Assembly (NCBI GenBank): GCA_964516815.1
Contig: CAZEXK010000001.1
Location: forward strand, 1-64,000
DNA: 64,000 nucleotides
Reading direction: 5' to 3'
Source of the DNA: CAIJNA01 sp964516815
Lineage (GTDB): Bacteria; Campylobacterota; Campylobacteria; Campylobacterales; Arcobacteraceae
Under the pieces are notes generated by a model. It did not search any database and was not told the DNA's origin. It saw only the letters and a list, made by a program, of their open reading frames with translations. Position numbers and translations under genes: made by a program. How positions within the stretch are numbered: the first letter of the stretch is position 1; each line of letters starts with the position of its first letter. Of the stretch, positions 1 to 8,500 are shown piece by piece.

Positions 1-55
1 AACCTACGACCTGCTGATTACAAATCAGCTGCTCTACCAACTGAGCTAATCCAGC
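1..55 (-). tRNA. tRNA-Thr (TGT), 3' part cut by window start
   Basis: Read on the minus strand, the 5' end GCTGGAT, D arm (AGCTCAGTTGGTAGAGC) and anticodon stem-loop are intact. The 7-base loop TTTGTAA places anticodon TGT at 20-22, which reads ACA (Thr). The T arm and the 3' acceptor half lie outside the window. It sits 13 bases upstream, in the minus-strand sense, of nothing else visible; the tRNA-Phe gene precedes it, so the two are probably co-transcribed. Confidence 0.9.
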
Positions 56-68
56 TTAAATTTTAAAG

Positions 69-143
69 TGGTGGTCCGAGACAGAATCGAACTGTCGACA
101 CAAGGATTTTCAATCCTTTGCTCTACCCCTGAGCTACCAGACC
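69..143 (-). tRNA. tRNA-Phe (GAA), complete with encoded CCA
   Basis: The minus strand folds into a full cloverleaf. The acceptor stem starts GGTCTGG and pairs with TCGGACC (two wobble pairs), followed by ACCA. The D arm is AGCTCAGGGGTAGAGC. The anticodon stem AAGGA/TCCTT holds loop TTGAAAA with anticodon GAA (Phe). The T arm contains GTTCGATTC. The CCA end is encoded. It lies 13 bases from tRNA-Thr. Confidence 0.95.
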
Positions 144-205
144 ACGTATAGTCTTTAAAACGAATGAAATTATATCGCAATAATCTTAATATTCTCTTAA
201 CATTA

Positions 206-1378
206 TTATTCCAAAACCCATTGTTTAAATAATTCTCCTCTTTGTTTATAAGAGTTAAATTGATCATATGAAGACGCTGCGGGTGAAAGCATTGCGATGT
301 GATTATCATTGGATGTATGAATATTTTTAATAGCATTAACTGCAATTTCTAATGAATTACAAATTTCACAATTTATATTATTTTTAATTGAAAGTTTATA
401 CAATCTACTTGCATTTGTTCCAATTGTATAAATGCATACTTCTGATAATTTTAACATTTCAAATAAAGGATTTAAATCAGCACCCTTATCATCTCCACCC
501 AGTATTAGATATATTTTTTTACCTTTATAGGTTTTAAGAGCTTGTATTACTGCATCAACATTTGTAGCCTTACTATCATCTATCCACATTCTATTTTTTG
601 TATCTAAAAATTCTTCTAATTTATGGGCATCTTGTTTAAAAGTATTAATACTATCATAATCAATATTGTTAAATAATATTTTTTTCACACACAATGCTAA
701 AACTGCATCTATTAAAAATGGTTCTTTAAATTGAATTTTTTTATCGTTTATATTATATTTTTTACATAAATCTTTTGTATTCTCATATGTAATTATTTTT
801 GCTTTTGTTATAGATTTTTCATATTTACTTGGTATTATAGCTATATCATTTTCATTCATACTAGATAATGGTTTCAATTTTGATTGTTCATATTTACTAA
901 ATGTTCCATGCCATGAAAGGTGATCATCACTTATTGGTAATAAAATATAAATATTTGGTTTAGCATAAGATGTATAATGTAATGTAAAAGATGAAGTTTC
1001 TAATATAAGATTTTTTTCTAAATGCATAGCATTTGCCAATGGTAAACCAATATTACCAGCACTCAAAAAATTTTCTTTTTTCAAAATATGTTCTAACATA
1101 GAAGTAGTTGTTGTTTTTCCATTTGTACCACTTATCCATATAGTAAAAATATCTTTATCTTGTTTTTTATAAATGTTACTCAAAAATAAATCATAATCAC
1201 TTATAATATTTTTACTACTTTTTACTATTCTATTATAAGGAGGGATGCCAGGACTTACAACAGTAAGCTCATTTGAATTTTTATCATATTCATTTATATC
1301 ATCGTCATCAAATAATTTGACATCTTTATATATTTTTTGTATAGCTAAAGCAGTTTTACCTTTTCCCAATACTCTCAA
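206..1378 (-). CDS. murD: UDP-N-acetylmuramoylalanine--D-glutamate ligase
   Basis: Cytoplasmic Mur ligase that adds D-glutamate to UDP-MurNAc-L-Ala using ATP. The 390-residue product has the family P-loop GTNGKTTTT at about 84-92, a DDHLSWHGT segment at 151-159 (the usual DHLDRHG region), HKLEEF at 252-257 and the DSKATN motif at 268-273. These are the nucleotide, substrate and C-terminal-domain signatures of the family. It is somewhat shorter than the E. coli enzyme, mainly at the N-terminus. The start is a TTG codon giving MRVLGKGKTA, a normal beginning for the Campylobacterota form, with only a weak ribosome site. It starts 3 bases after the mraY stop, so the two are co-transcribed. Confidence 0.93.
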   Translation of the reverse strand: MRVLGKGKTALAIQKIYKDVKLFDDDDINEYDKNSNELTVVSPGIPPYNRIVKSSKNIISDYDLFLSNIYKKQDKDIFTIWISGTNGKTTTTSMLEHILKKENFLSAGNIGLPLANAMHLEKNLILETSSFTLHYTSYAKPNIYILLPISDDHLSWHGTFSKYEQSKLKPLSSMNENDIAIIPSKYEKSITKAKIITYENTKDLCKKYNINDKKIQFKEPFLIDAVLALCVKKILFNNIDYDSINTFKQDAHKLEEFLDTKNRMWIDDSKATNVDAVIQALKTYKGKKIYLILGGDDKGADLNPLFEMLKLSEVCIYTIGTNASRLYKLSIKNNINCEICNSLEIAVNAIKNIHTSNDNHIAMLSPAASSYDQFNSYKQRGELFKQWVLE

Positions 1379-1381
1379 AAT

Positions 1382-2443
1382 TTACCGTATTTTTAAACTT
1401 GCTAATGCTATTAAATTTGATACAAATGCTATAATCCAGAATCTAACTATAACCTTATTCTCATGCCAACCTAATTGCTCAAAGTGATGATGTATAGGAG
1501 CCATAAGAAAAATTCTTTTTTTTCTAATTTTAAATGATCCAACTTGTAAAATAACTGATAAAGTTTCAATAACAAAAATAAATCCAATAAGTAAAAGTAA
1601 TATTTCACTTTTGGAAACTATTGCCAAATATCCTATAAATCCACCTATAGCTAGAGAACCACTATCCCCCATAAAAACTTCCGCCGGATGTGAGTTATAC
1701 CATAAAAATGCTATTAAAGCTCCCGAAAAAGCAGACCCTACTATGGCTAATTCTCCTACAAGTTTTATATTTGGCAACAATAAATACTCACTAAGTATGG
1801 CATGACCTGTAATATAAACAATTATTGTAAGAGTAAGAAATGCAACTATTGATGGCACTGTAGCTAATCCATCCAAGCCATCAGTTAAGTTAACTGCATT
1901 TGAACTACCAACCATGATCAAAGACCAAAATATAATAGAATAAATACCCATATCAAACAATGCGTATTTATAAAATGGTATATAAAATGTTGTGGTATGA
2001 GAAGCATAATACAACACAGCAATAATAACAAAAGAACCTAAAAATTGATAAAATAATTTCACCTTAACACTAAGTCCTTCGTCATTTTTACTTTTGGTTA
2101 TTTTGGCAAAATCGTCTTTTATTCCAATAAGACTAAATATAGTAATAATTAACAGTCCGCCTATAACATAAGGATTGTTTAGTTTTGCTGTTAATAATGT
2201 AGCTATTATAGTAGCAAATACAAATACCAAACCACCCATAGTTGGTGTACCAGACTTTAGTTGATGTGAATCAGGCGCTAGGTTATAAATAGGCTGGCTT
2301 ATATTTTTATTTTTTGCCCATTTTAAAAATTTTGGCATAATATAAAATGTTAAAAAGAATCCAATAAAAAATGCAATTGCTGCTCTTATAGAAATATATT
2401 GAAAAATATTAACATCCATGTGTCTGTAAAACCAATAAAACAA
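1382..2443 (-). CDS. mraY: phospho-N-acetylmuramoyl-pentapeptide transferase
   Basis: Integral membrane enzyme that moves phospho-MurNAc-pentapeptide onto undecaprenyl phosphate to make lipid I. Visible family motifs are GTPTMGG near the N-terminal third, NLTDGLDGLA, EVFMGDSGSLAIGG and the C-terminal MAPIHHHFEQLGW. About ten hydrophobic segments alternate with short loops. A longer frame opens at TTG 2473. The TTG at 2443 is preferred because AAAAAGG lies 7 bases upstream and it gives a 353-residue protein starting FYWFYRH, typical of the family. It is followed directly by murD. Function is clear; the start is inferred. Confidence 0.93.
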   Translation of the reverse strand: MFYWFYRHMDVNIFQYISIRAAIAFFIGFFLTFYIMPKFLKWAKNKNISQPIYNLAPDSHQLKSGTPTMGGLVFVFATIIATLLTAKLNNPYVIGGLLIITIFSLIGIKDDFAKITKSKNDEGLSVKVKLFYQFLGSFVIIAVLYYASHTTTFYIPFYKYALFDMGIYSIIFWSLIMVGSSNAVNLTDGLDGLATVPSIVAFLTLTIIVYITGHAILSEYLLLPNIKLVGELAIVGSAFSGALIAFLWYNSHPAEVFMGDSGSLAIGGFIGYLAIVSKSEILLLLIGFIFVIETLSVILQVGSFKIRKKRIFLMAPIHHHFEQLGWHENKVIVRFWIIAFVSNLIALASLKIR

Positions 2444-2538
2444 ATTTAAACCTTTTTGTATAATAATGCACAAATTATATCAAATTGTAACTGAAGTGCT
2501 ACAATAAGTATAATTTACTAATTTCTTATTATTTTGAT

Positions 2539-2567
2539 TTGAGAATAAATGATTTTTTTAGTATAAT
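2539..2567 (+). promoter_or_regulatory. sigma-70-type promoter of gpmI
   Basis: TTGAGA at 2539-2544 is followed after 17 bases by a perfect TATAAT at 2562-2567. The gpmI start is 26 bases downstream of the -10, with an AAGGA ribosome site between. The mraY gene runs the other way. Confidence 0.6.
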
Positions 2568-2592
2568 GCATTACTTTTAAGGATATGAATAA

Positions 2593-4065
2593 ATGAGTAA
2601 GAAAACAATTTTAATAATTACTGATGGTATAGGACATAATAATTCATGTAATTTTAATGCCTTTTGTAATGCAAAAAAACCAACTTATGATTATTTATTT
2701 GACAATGTTCCAAACTCTTTAATTAAAACCTACGGTAAAAGTGTAGGCCTACCAGATGGTCAAATGGGAAATAGTGAAGTTGGACACATGAGCATAGGAA
2801 GTGGAAGAATTTTATACCAAGATTTAGTTAAAATAAACAACTCAATACAAGACAACAAATTAAAAGATAATAAAATATTAAATGTTACATTATCTAAATC
2901 AAATAATATACATCTAATAGGTTTGTTAAGTGATGGAGGAGTACATTCACATATATCTCATATCATTGAACTTGCAAAAATATCTAAAGAAAATAATAAA
3001 AAAGTATATATACATGTAATTACTGATGGTCGAGACGTTTCCCCTACTAGTGCTCAGTTATATATTAATGAAATATTAAAAATATGTGACAATAATATAC
3101 AAATTGCAAGTATATCAGGTAGATTTTATGCAATGGATAGAGATAATAGATGGGAAAGAATTCAAGAAGCGTATAATGCAATGGTAAATTCTAATAACAC
3201 ATCATTAGATGTTTTATCTTATTTACAAGAACAATATTCAAATGAAATATTTGATGAATTTATAAAGCCAATGTCATTTAACAATTATAATGGAATACAA
3301 AATAATGACGGTGTTATTTTTTGTAATTTTAGATCAGATAGATTTAGAGAAATTTCAAATGCAATCTCTAATAATGATTTTAAAGAGTTTCAAAATAAAA
3401 AATTAAACTTAAATATTTCAACAATGACTCAGTATGATAAAAATTTTCCATTACCAGTAATGTTCCCAAAAAGTGCACCAAAAAATACTCTAGCTGAAGT
3501 TATTAGTAATGCAAACTTATCACAAGTCCATACAGCAGAGACAGAAAAATATGCACATGTAACATTTTTCTTCAATGGTGGAGTTGAAGATTCACTAAAA
3601 GGTGAAAAAAGAATTCTAGTACCTTCTCCAAATGTTAGAACTTATGATTTACAACCTGAAATGTCAGCAGTTCTTGTTTGTGATGGTGTTTTAAATTCCA
3701 TGAACGACAACGAGGACTTTATTGTCGTTAATTTTGCAAATGGTGATATGGTTGGTCACACTGGAAATTATGAAGCAAGTATAAAAGCAGTAGAATGTGT
3801 AGATAAACAATTAGCTAGAATTTTAAAAAAAGCAAAAGACAATAACTATAATGTTGTTTTAACAAGTGATCATGGTAACTGTGAAAAAATGAAAGATGAT
3901 GAGGGTAATACTTTGACAAACCATACAGTTGGTGATGTATATTGTTTTGTAATTTCTTCTAAAGTTACTAAAATAAAAGATGGTGGTTTAAATAACATTG
4001 CTCCATCAATACTTACTTTAATGGATTTGGATATACCAAACGAAATGGATAAATCATTATTTTAA
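2593..4065 (+). CDS. gpmI: 2,3-bisphosphoglycerate-independent phosphoglycerate mutase
   Basis: Glycolytic and gluconeogenic interconversion of 3- and 2-phosphoglycerate through a phosphoserine enzyme with two metal ions. The 490 residues match the usual length of about 500. Asp11 (TDGIG) and Ser61 in GNSEVGH are the metal and phosphoserine positions. Further motifs are TDGRDVSP, the SGRFYAMDRDNRWER loop, CNFRSDR, the NGDMVGHTG metal site, TSDHGN at about 425-430 and NHTVGDV. Start ATG has AAGGA upstream and a good promoter. pbp1A follows after 24 bases on the same strand, probably in one transcript. Confidence 0.96.
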   Translation: MSKKTILIITDGIGHNNSCNFNAFCNAKKPTYDYLFDNVPNSLIKTYGKSVGLPDGQMGNSEVGHMSIGSGRILYQDLVKINNSIQDNKLKDNKILNVTLSKSNNIHLIGLLSDGGVHSHISHIIELAKISKENNKKVYIHVITDGRDVSPTSAQLYINEILKICDNNIQIASISGRFYAMDRDNRWERIQEAYNAMVNSNNTSLDVLSYLQEQYSNEIFDEFIKPMSFNNYNGIQNNDGVIFCNFRSDRFREISNAISNNDFKEFQNKKLNLNISTMTQYDKNFPLPVMFPKSAPKNTLAEVISNANLSQVHTAETEKYAHVTFFFNGGVEDSLKGEKRILVPSPNVRTYDLQPEMSAVLVCDGVLNSMNDNEDFIVVNFANGDMVGHTGNYEASIKAVECVDKQLARILKKAKDNNYNVVLTSDHGNCEKMKDDEGNTLTNHTVGDVYCFVISSKVTKIKDGGLNNIAPSILTLMDLDIPNEMDKSLF

Positions 4066-4089
4066 TAAAAGAATATATAGGTAAAAAAT

Positions 4090-6060
4090 ATGCTTAAAAA
4101 ATTTATAATACTAAATATAATTATAGGTATTGCAATTGTTATATGGCTTGGGTATTTATACTCTCAAATGAGATACAATTTAAACAACATAGTTAATTAT
4201 AAACCAAATTTAACTACACAATTTATTGATAAAAATGACAAAGTTGTAGCCAATATATTTAAAGGTCAACACAGATTTTATGCTCCATTAGATGAAATAC
4301 CAGCAAAAATTATTGAAAGCTTAATTGCAGTAGAAGATACACAGTTCTTTGAACACAATGGAATAAACATAGATGCTATATTAAGAGCTATAATTACAGA
4401 CTTAAAACACATGAAAATGGTTGAAGGTGCTAGTACTATAACACAACAACTAGTAAGAACAATGACTTTATCAAGAGATAAAAAAATACTAAGAAAAATA
4501 AAAGAAATATTATTATCTATTAGACTTGAAACATTATTAAGTAAAGAAGAAATATTAGAAAGATACCTTAATGAAGTTTATTTTGGTCATGGCTATTATG
4601 GTATAAAAACAGCCTCTATTGGTTATTTTCATAAACAATTAGATGAATTAAATATAAAAGAAATTGCTATTCTTGTTGGCTTACCTCAAGCACCTAGTTT
4701 TTATGATCCCACTAAAAATTTAAGTCAATCTTTGGGTAGAGCAAATCAAGTTGTAAGAAGATTAAAGACATTAGGTTGGATAAGTAATTCTCAACACTAT
4801 GAAGCAATAAACTTTAAGCCTACAGTATACAATGAAACACTAACTAAGAATAAAGCACCCTATGTAATTGATTTTGCATTAAAGCAATTAGAAGGCAAAG
4901 TATCAAACTTAAGAACGGGTGGATATAAAATAAAACTTACTATTGATTTACAAGCTCAAGAAATAGCAAGACAAGCACTTAAAGATGGATATGATAATAT
5001 TATTAAAAGAGATAAAAATTTTGATAATAATAATAGTACTAGTAAAACTATAAATGGTGCAATAATTAACATACAAAGTAATACTGGTGAAATAATATCT
5101 TTAGTTGGAGGAATCAATCACAAACAATCTTCATTTAATAGAGTAAGTCAAGGTGTAAGACAACCTGGGAGTTCAGTGAAACCATTTGTATACCAAAGTG
5201 CTTTAAACAATGGATATTCGACAATGACTGATTTAATTGATATATCTAGAACTTATGAATATGATGATGAAACTGTTACTGATGAAAATAATAAGACTAA
5301 AAAATGGAAACCTACAAATTATGGAAATAATTTTAAAGGAATTGTTTCATTAAAATATGCACTTGTAAACTCAAGAAACTTAGCTACTATAAACTTAGTA
5401 AATGAGTTTGGAATGAATACTTTATATAAAGATCTTTTAAGATTTGGTTTTAAAAATATCCCAAAAGATTTATCAATAAGTCTTGGAAGTTTCTCAATTA
5501 CTCCATTACAACTTAGCCATATATTTACTATATTTTCAAATAATGGAACTAAAGTTAAACCATATATAATTCAGTCAGTTGAACAACCCAATTCACAAAT
5601 AATTCAATTTGAATCAGAAAAAGAAAATATTCAAGATGAAGCACAAACATTTTTAATTACTAGTATACTTAAATCCGTTGTACAAAATGGTACAGGAAGA
5701 AAAGCAAGAGTAAAAGGCATTGAATTAGCTGGAAAAACTGGAACTACAAATAATAATAAAGATGCATGGTTTTGTGGATATAGCCCAAGTATTCAAACAA
5801 TAGTTTGGTTTGGTAATGATGATAATAAACCTATGAGTAAAACAGAGACAGGTGGTACAACAGCAGCACCTGTATTTGCTGAGTTTTATAAAAATTATTT
5901 AAAAATTCATCCCGAGATAAAAAGAAAATTTGATATACCTAAAAGTGTATTAGTAAAGAAGTTTAATAACAAAGAAGAATATTTTACAAAAATTTCACCA
6001 TTACCAAAACTACAAAATAATCAATTAGATACTTTATTTAAAGAACAAATAGATTTTTAA
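4090..6060 (+). CDS. class A penicillin-binding protein (PBP1A-type)
   Basis: Bifunctional peptidoglycan polymerase and cross-linker anchored in the inner membrane. An N-terminal membrane segment (about 5-25) precedes a GT51 glycosyltransferase domain with catalytic Glu82 in EDTQFFEHNG, GASTITQQL at 113-121 and a KEEILERYLNE segment. The transpeptidase domain has Ser361 in SSVK, SRN at 428-430 and KTGT at 549-552, so both active sites look intact. The 656 residues are normal for Campylobacterota PBP1A (pbpA/mrcA-type); I leave the symbol open because naming varies. It ends 41 bases before an assembly gap. Confidence 0.94.
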   Translation: MLKKFIILNIIIGIAIVIWLGYLYSQMRYNLNNIVNYKPNLTTQFIDKNDKVVANIFKGQHRFYAPLDEIPAKIIESLIAVEDTQFFEHNGINIDAILRAIITDLKHMKMVEGASTITQQLVRTMTLSRDKKILRKIKEILLSIRLETLLSKEEILERYLNEVYFGHGYYGIKTASIGYFHKQLDELNIKEIAILVGLPQAPSFYDPTKNLSQSLGRANQVVRRLKTLGWISNSQHYEAINFKPTVYNETLTKNKAPYVIDFALKQLEGKVSNLRTGGYKIKLTIDLQAQEIARQALKDGYDNIIKRDKNFDNNNSTSKTINGAIINIQSNTGEIISLVGGINHKQSSFNRVSQGVRQPGSSVKPFVYQSALNNGYSTMTDLIDISRTYEYDDETVTDENNKTKKWKPTNYGNNFKGIVSLKYALVNSRNLATINLVNEFGMNTLYKDLLRFGFKNIPKDLSISLGSFSITPLQLSHIFTIFSNNGTKVKPYIIQSVEQPNSQIIQFESEKENIQDEAQTFLITSILKSVVQNGTGRKARVKGIELAGKTGTTNNNKDAWFCGYSPSIQTIVWFGNDDNKPMSKTETGGTTAAPVFAEFYKNYLKIHPEIKRKFDIPKSVLVKKFNNKEEYFTKISPLPKLQNNQLDTLFKEQIDF

Positions 6061-6101
6061 ATCTTGTGGCTAATGTTTTAAATTTTCTAAATAAATAACT
6101 T

Positions 6102-6201
6102 NNNNNNNNNNNNNNNNNNNNNNNNNNNNNNNNNNNNNNNNNNNNNNNNNNNNNNNNNNNNNNNNNNNNNNNNNNNNNNNNNNNNNNNNNNNNNNNNNNN
6201 N
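6102..6201. other. 100-N scaffold gap flanked by identical 12-mers
   Basis: Exactly 100 N, the usual placeholder length. The 12 bases before it (6090-6101) and after it (6202-6213) are identical: AATAAATAACTT. This suggests the two contigs actually overlap and that little or nothing is missing. The gap lies between the converging pbp1A and DUF302 genes. Confidence 0.9.
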
Positions 6202-6214
6202 AATAAATAACTTA

Positions 6215-6808
6215 TTAAAACTCACCTTCAGCTGCTAAATCCATCATATCATAAATAGTTTTTCTAACATTGTTAGCTTTTTTTAACATTTCAGGCTTAA
6301 GTGTATGTCCACCTTCAATCATTAATTCCATTGCCATTGCATATAACCATCTGTTACCATCTTTATCTTCCATTAAAGCAATTCTACAAGGCAAAAATGC
6401 CCCAAATGCAAGTGAATAATCAACAAAATCTCCAGCAATAATTGGGTTACAATAAGAAAATATTTTAATATAACCTCTATTTCCACCAGTTCTTGCATTA
6501 ATTTCTTCTGATAATGGTAAAATTCCAACTGGTTTAATACCTCTTTCTGTAGCAATACTTTCTAGTGCTTCAGCAACTTCTTTATTAGTAACATCAGGGT
6601 TTACTTTAACTCTTCTAATCATAGCTTGAGCTGCATCACCTGTATCTAGTACTTTTTCAAACATCTTAATGTATTCTGGAAGTGCTCTAGCATCTAATTG
6701 CTGTACTTGTGAAATTCTATTACCTAAATCAAATTTAACAAACGCAATCCCTACTGTAACTACGACTAAAAAACCAATAATTGTCAATAAGCCTTTTATT
6801 AATCTCAT
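6215..6808 (-). CDS. membrane-anchored DUF302 domain protein
   Basis: 197 residues with one N-terminal membrane segment (about 4-24) and a soluble domain resembling the DUF302 (TT1751-like) family. The domain has a long helix, then EVAEALESIATERGI, then strands ending in FSYCNP. Family function is unknown; relatives occur often in bacteria with sulfur or redox metabolism. The start ATG has a strong AAAAGGAGG site 6 bases upstream and a good promoter (6863-6892). It is a single-gene unit, separated from glnA by a terminator. Domain assignment is from pattern memory; no enzymatic role can be stated. Confidence 0.7.
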   Translation of the reverse strand: MRLIKGLLTIIGFLVVVTVGIAFVKFDLGNRISQVQQLDARALPEYIKMFEKVLDTGDAAQAMIRRVKVNPDVTNKEVAEALESIATERGIKPVGILPLSEEINARTGGNRGYIKIFSYCNPIIAGDFVDYSLAFGAFLPCRIALMEDKDGNRWLYAMAMELMIEGGHTLKPEMLKKANNVRKTIYDMMDLAAEGEF

Positions 6809-6848
6809 ATATTCCTCCTTTTATTATAGTTAATAATTAATCGTAATA

Positions 6849-6865
6849 ACTATATTTGATATAGT
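6849..6865. repeat. inverted repeat overlapping the DUF302 promoter -10
   Basis: ACTATA (6849-6854) and TATAGT (6860-6865) are perfect inverted arms around TTTGA. The right arm overlaps the -10 box (6863-6868) of the DUF302 gene promoter, a position where a bound regulator would block transcription. The AT-rich context makes chance possible. Confidence 0.35.
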
Positions 6866-6892
6866 ATATTATTTTTTATTATATGATGTCAA
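6863..6892 (-). promoter_or_regulatory. sigma-70 promoter of the DUF302 gene
   Basis: On the minus strand TTGACA (6892-6887) is followed after 18 bases by TATACT (6868-6863). This is the best consensus match in the window, with a full -35 box that is unusual for this group. Transcription would start near 6856, leaving a leader of about 50 bases. Confidence 0.65.
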
Positions 6893-6940
6893 TATAGGAA
6901 AAGAATTAACTTTAACTAATTATAAAAATTAATTAAGAAT

Positions 6941-6966
6941 TATAAAAATAGAGGCTTACTCTACTT
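6941..6966 (-). terminator. intrinsic terminator after glnA
   Basis: On the minus strand AAGTAGAG (6966-6959) pairs with CTCTATTT (6953-6946), one wobble pair, around a 5-base loop, and is followed by a T run. It sits 9 bases beyond the glnA stop and separates glnA from the DUF302 gene promoter. Confidence 0.6.
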
Positions 6967-6974
6967 TTATATTA

Positions 6975-8402
6975 TTAGCAAGAATATGTTGAAATAAATT
7001 CGTATGCTGTAGGTCTAGATTCGTCAGGCCAAACTTGTCTATTAAATTGATAATGTTGATATGTATCAATCATATCTTGAGAAAATGCTGGTTTTAAGAA
7101 ATCATTATCAACAATTAAACTTTCAAGAGCTTCTCTTAAAGTTGCTGGCATTTGTGGTATATTTTTATCTCTAATTTCATCTAAAGATAATTCAAACAAA
7201 TCTTCATCCATTGGACCAACAGGTTCTAACTTATTTTTAATACCATCAATTCCTGCCATCATTAGTGCTGCAAAAGCTAAATAAGGATTTGCAGTTGAGT
7301 CAGGAAATCTCATTTCTAATCTAGTTGCAGGTGCTCCAGCTCCATATGGAACTCTACATGCAGCTGATCTATTTTGTGAAGAATATGTTAATATATTTGG
7401 AGCTTCATATCCAGGAATCAATCTTTTATATGAGTTTGTTGATGCATTTGTAAAAGCAGCAACTGCATTTGCATGCTTGAATATACCAGCAGCATAATGT
7501 CTAGCATTATCTGATAAGTTTCCATAATTACCTTCAGTATAAAATGTATTTTCACCATCTTTCCAAATTGATTGGTGTACATGCATACCATTTCCATTGT
7601 CACCAAAAATTGGTTTTGGCATAAATGTAGCAGTTTTTCCATTTAAATGTGCAACCATTTTAACTACATATTTAAGTTTTTGTACATTATCAGCAGCTGT
7701 AACTAGTGTATCATAAACAATACCAATTTCATGTTGCCCTTGTGCCACCTCATGATGTCCTAAAACTACTTCTAGACCAACTTGTTCTAAAATTAACATA
7801 ATCTCAGCTCTTAAATCAACACCTTTATCTATAGGAGCAACTGGAAAGTATCCACCTTTAGTTCCAGAAATATGTGACATATTTCCACCTTCTACATTTC
7901 TATTTGTATTCCATTCACCATCTTCAGTATCAACATAATAATGAGCTTCATTTGGTGTATCTTTTACTCTTACATCTTCAAATATAAAAAATTCATTTTC
8001 AGGACCAAAGTACGCTACATCACCAACATCTGCATGTTCCATATAATCTAGAGATTTAAAAGCAATTGATCTTGGACATTTTGCGTATTCTTCATTTTTG
8101 TAAATATCATATACACTACATATAACAATAACAGTACTATCAGCTGTAAATGGATCCATAAAAGCTGTATCTACTGATGGCTTTAAAATCATATCCGATT
8201 TATTAATTGGCTGCCATGCATCTATACTTGAACCATCAAATGGCATACCATTATCTAATTGTCCCTGTGTTACTGCGCTCATTCTATATGAAATATGATG
8301 CCATGCACCTTTTATATCTGTGAATCTAAAATCCACAAATTCAACTTCATTTTCTTTACAAAATGAAAAAAACTCTTCAACATTATTTACAAACTTACCC
8401 AT
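6975..8402 (-). CDS. glnA: type I glutamine synthetase
   Basis: Makes glutamine from glutamate, ammonia and ATP; dodecameric cytoplasmic enzyme. The 475 residues cover the whole family. The N-terminal beta-grasp contains the MPFDGSSI loop; later come GPENEFFIF, GHHEVAQGQHEIG, the NGNGMHVHQS ATP and metal segment, and RIEMRF-like RLEMRFPDS. At the place where enteric GlnA has the adenylylated Tyr397 this protein has Phe403 (DLFELSLDE), so covalent control by GlnE should be absent. The ATG has AAGGAG 8 bases upstream and a TATACT box at 8434-8429. It appears to be a single-gene transcript. Confidence 0.97.
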   Translation of the reverse strand: MGKFVNNVEEFFSFCKENEVEFVDFRFTDIKGAWHHISYRMSAVTQGQLDNGMPFDGSSIDAWQPINKSDMILKPSVDTAFMDPFTADSTVIVICSVYDIYKNEEYAKCPRSIAFKSLDYMEHADVGDVAYFGPENEFFIFEDVRVKDTPNEAHYYVDTEDGEWNTNRNVEGGNMSHISGTKGGYFPVAPIDKGVDLRAEIMLILEQVGLEVVLGHHEVAQGQHEIGIVYDTLVTAADNVQKLKYVVKMVAHLNGKTATFMPKPIFGDNGNGMHVHQSIWKDGENTFYTEGNYGNLSDNARHYAAGIFKHANAVAAFTNASTNSYKRLIPGYEAPNILTYSSQNRSAACRVPYGAGAPATRLEMRFPDSTANPYLAFAALMMAGIDGIKNKLEPVGPMDEDLFELSLDEIRDKNIPQMPATLREALESLIVDNDFLKPAFSQDMIDTYQHYQFNRQVWPDESRPTAYEFISTYSC

Positions 8403-8428
8403 TTGATATTCTCCTTAAAATTTAAATT

Positions 8429-8434
8429 AGTATA
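8429..8434 (-). promoter_or_regulatory. probable -10 box of glnA
   Basis: TATACT on the minus strand, about 27 bases ahead of the glnA start. No good -35 box is seen; instead a run of ten T on the plus strand (8445-8454) lies upstream, matching the A/T-rich upstream regions usual for Campylobacterota sigma-70 promoters. Confidence 0.45.
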
Positions 8435-8461
8435 ACTAAATATATTTTTTTTTTGATGTAA

Positions 8462-8486
8462 TAAATGGTTAAAAAGTAACCATTTA
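8462..8486. repeat. perfect 10-bp inverted repeat upstream of glnA
   Basis: TAAATGGTTA (8462-8471) and TAACCATTTA (8477-8486) flank a 5-base spacer. It lies between the DHH gene stop (8501) and the glnA promoter. It could end the DHH transcript, although no long T run follows on the minus strand, or be a regulator site for glnA. Confidence 0.55.
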
Positions 8487-8500
8487 TAATTTATTGTGAT

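Noticed and set aside
46..345. Minus- or plus-strand open frame of about 99 codons over the tRNA genes
   Set aside because: It overlaps both tRNAs and the murD 3' end and has low-complexity composition; the tRNAs explain the sequence.
8445..8454. Ten-T run as a phase-variation tract for glnA
   Set aside because: A/T runs of this length are common in this AT-rich sequence and a required gene is unlikely to be switched; only noted as part of the promoter.
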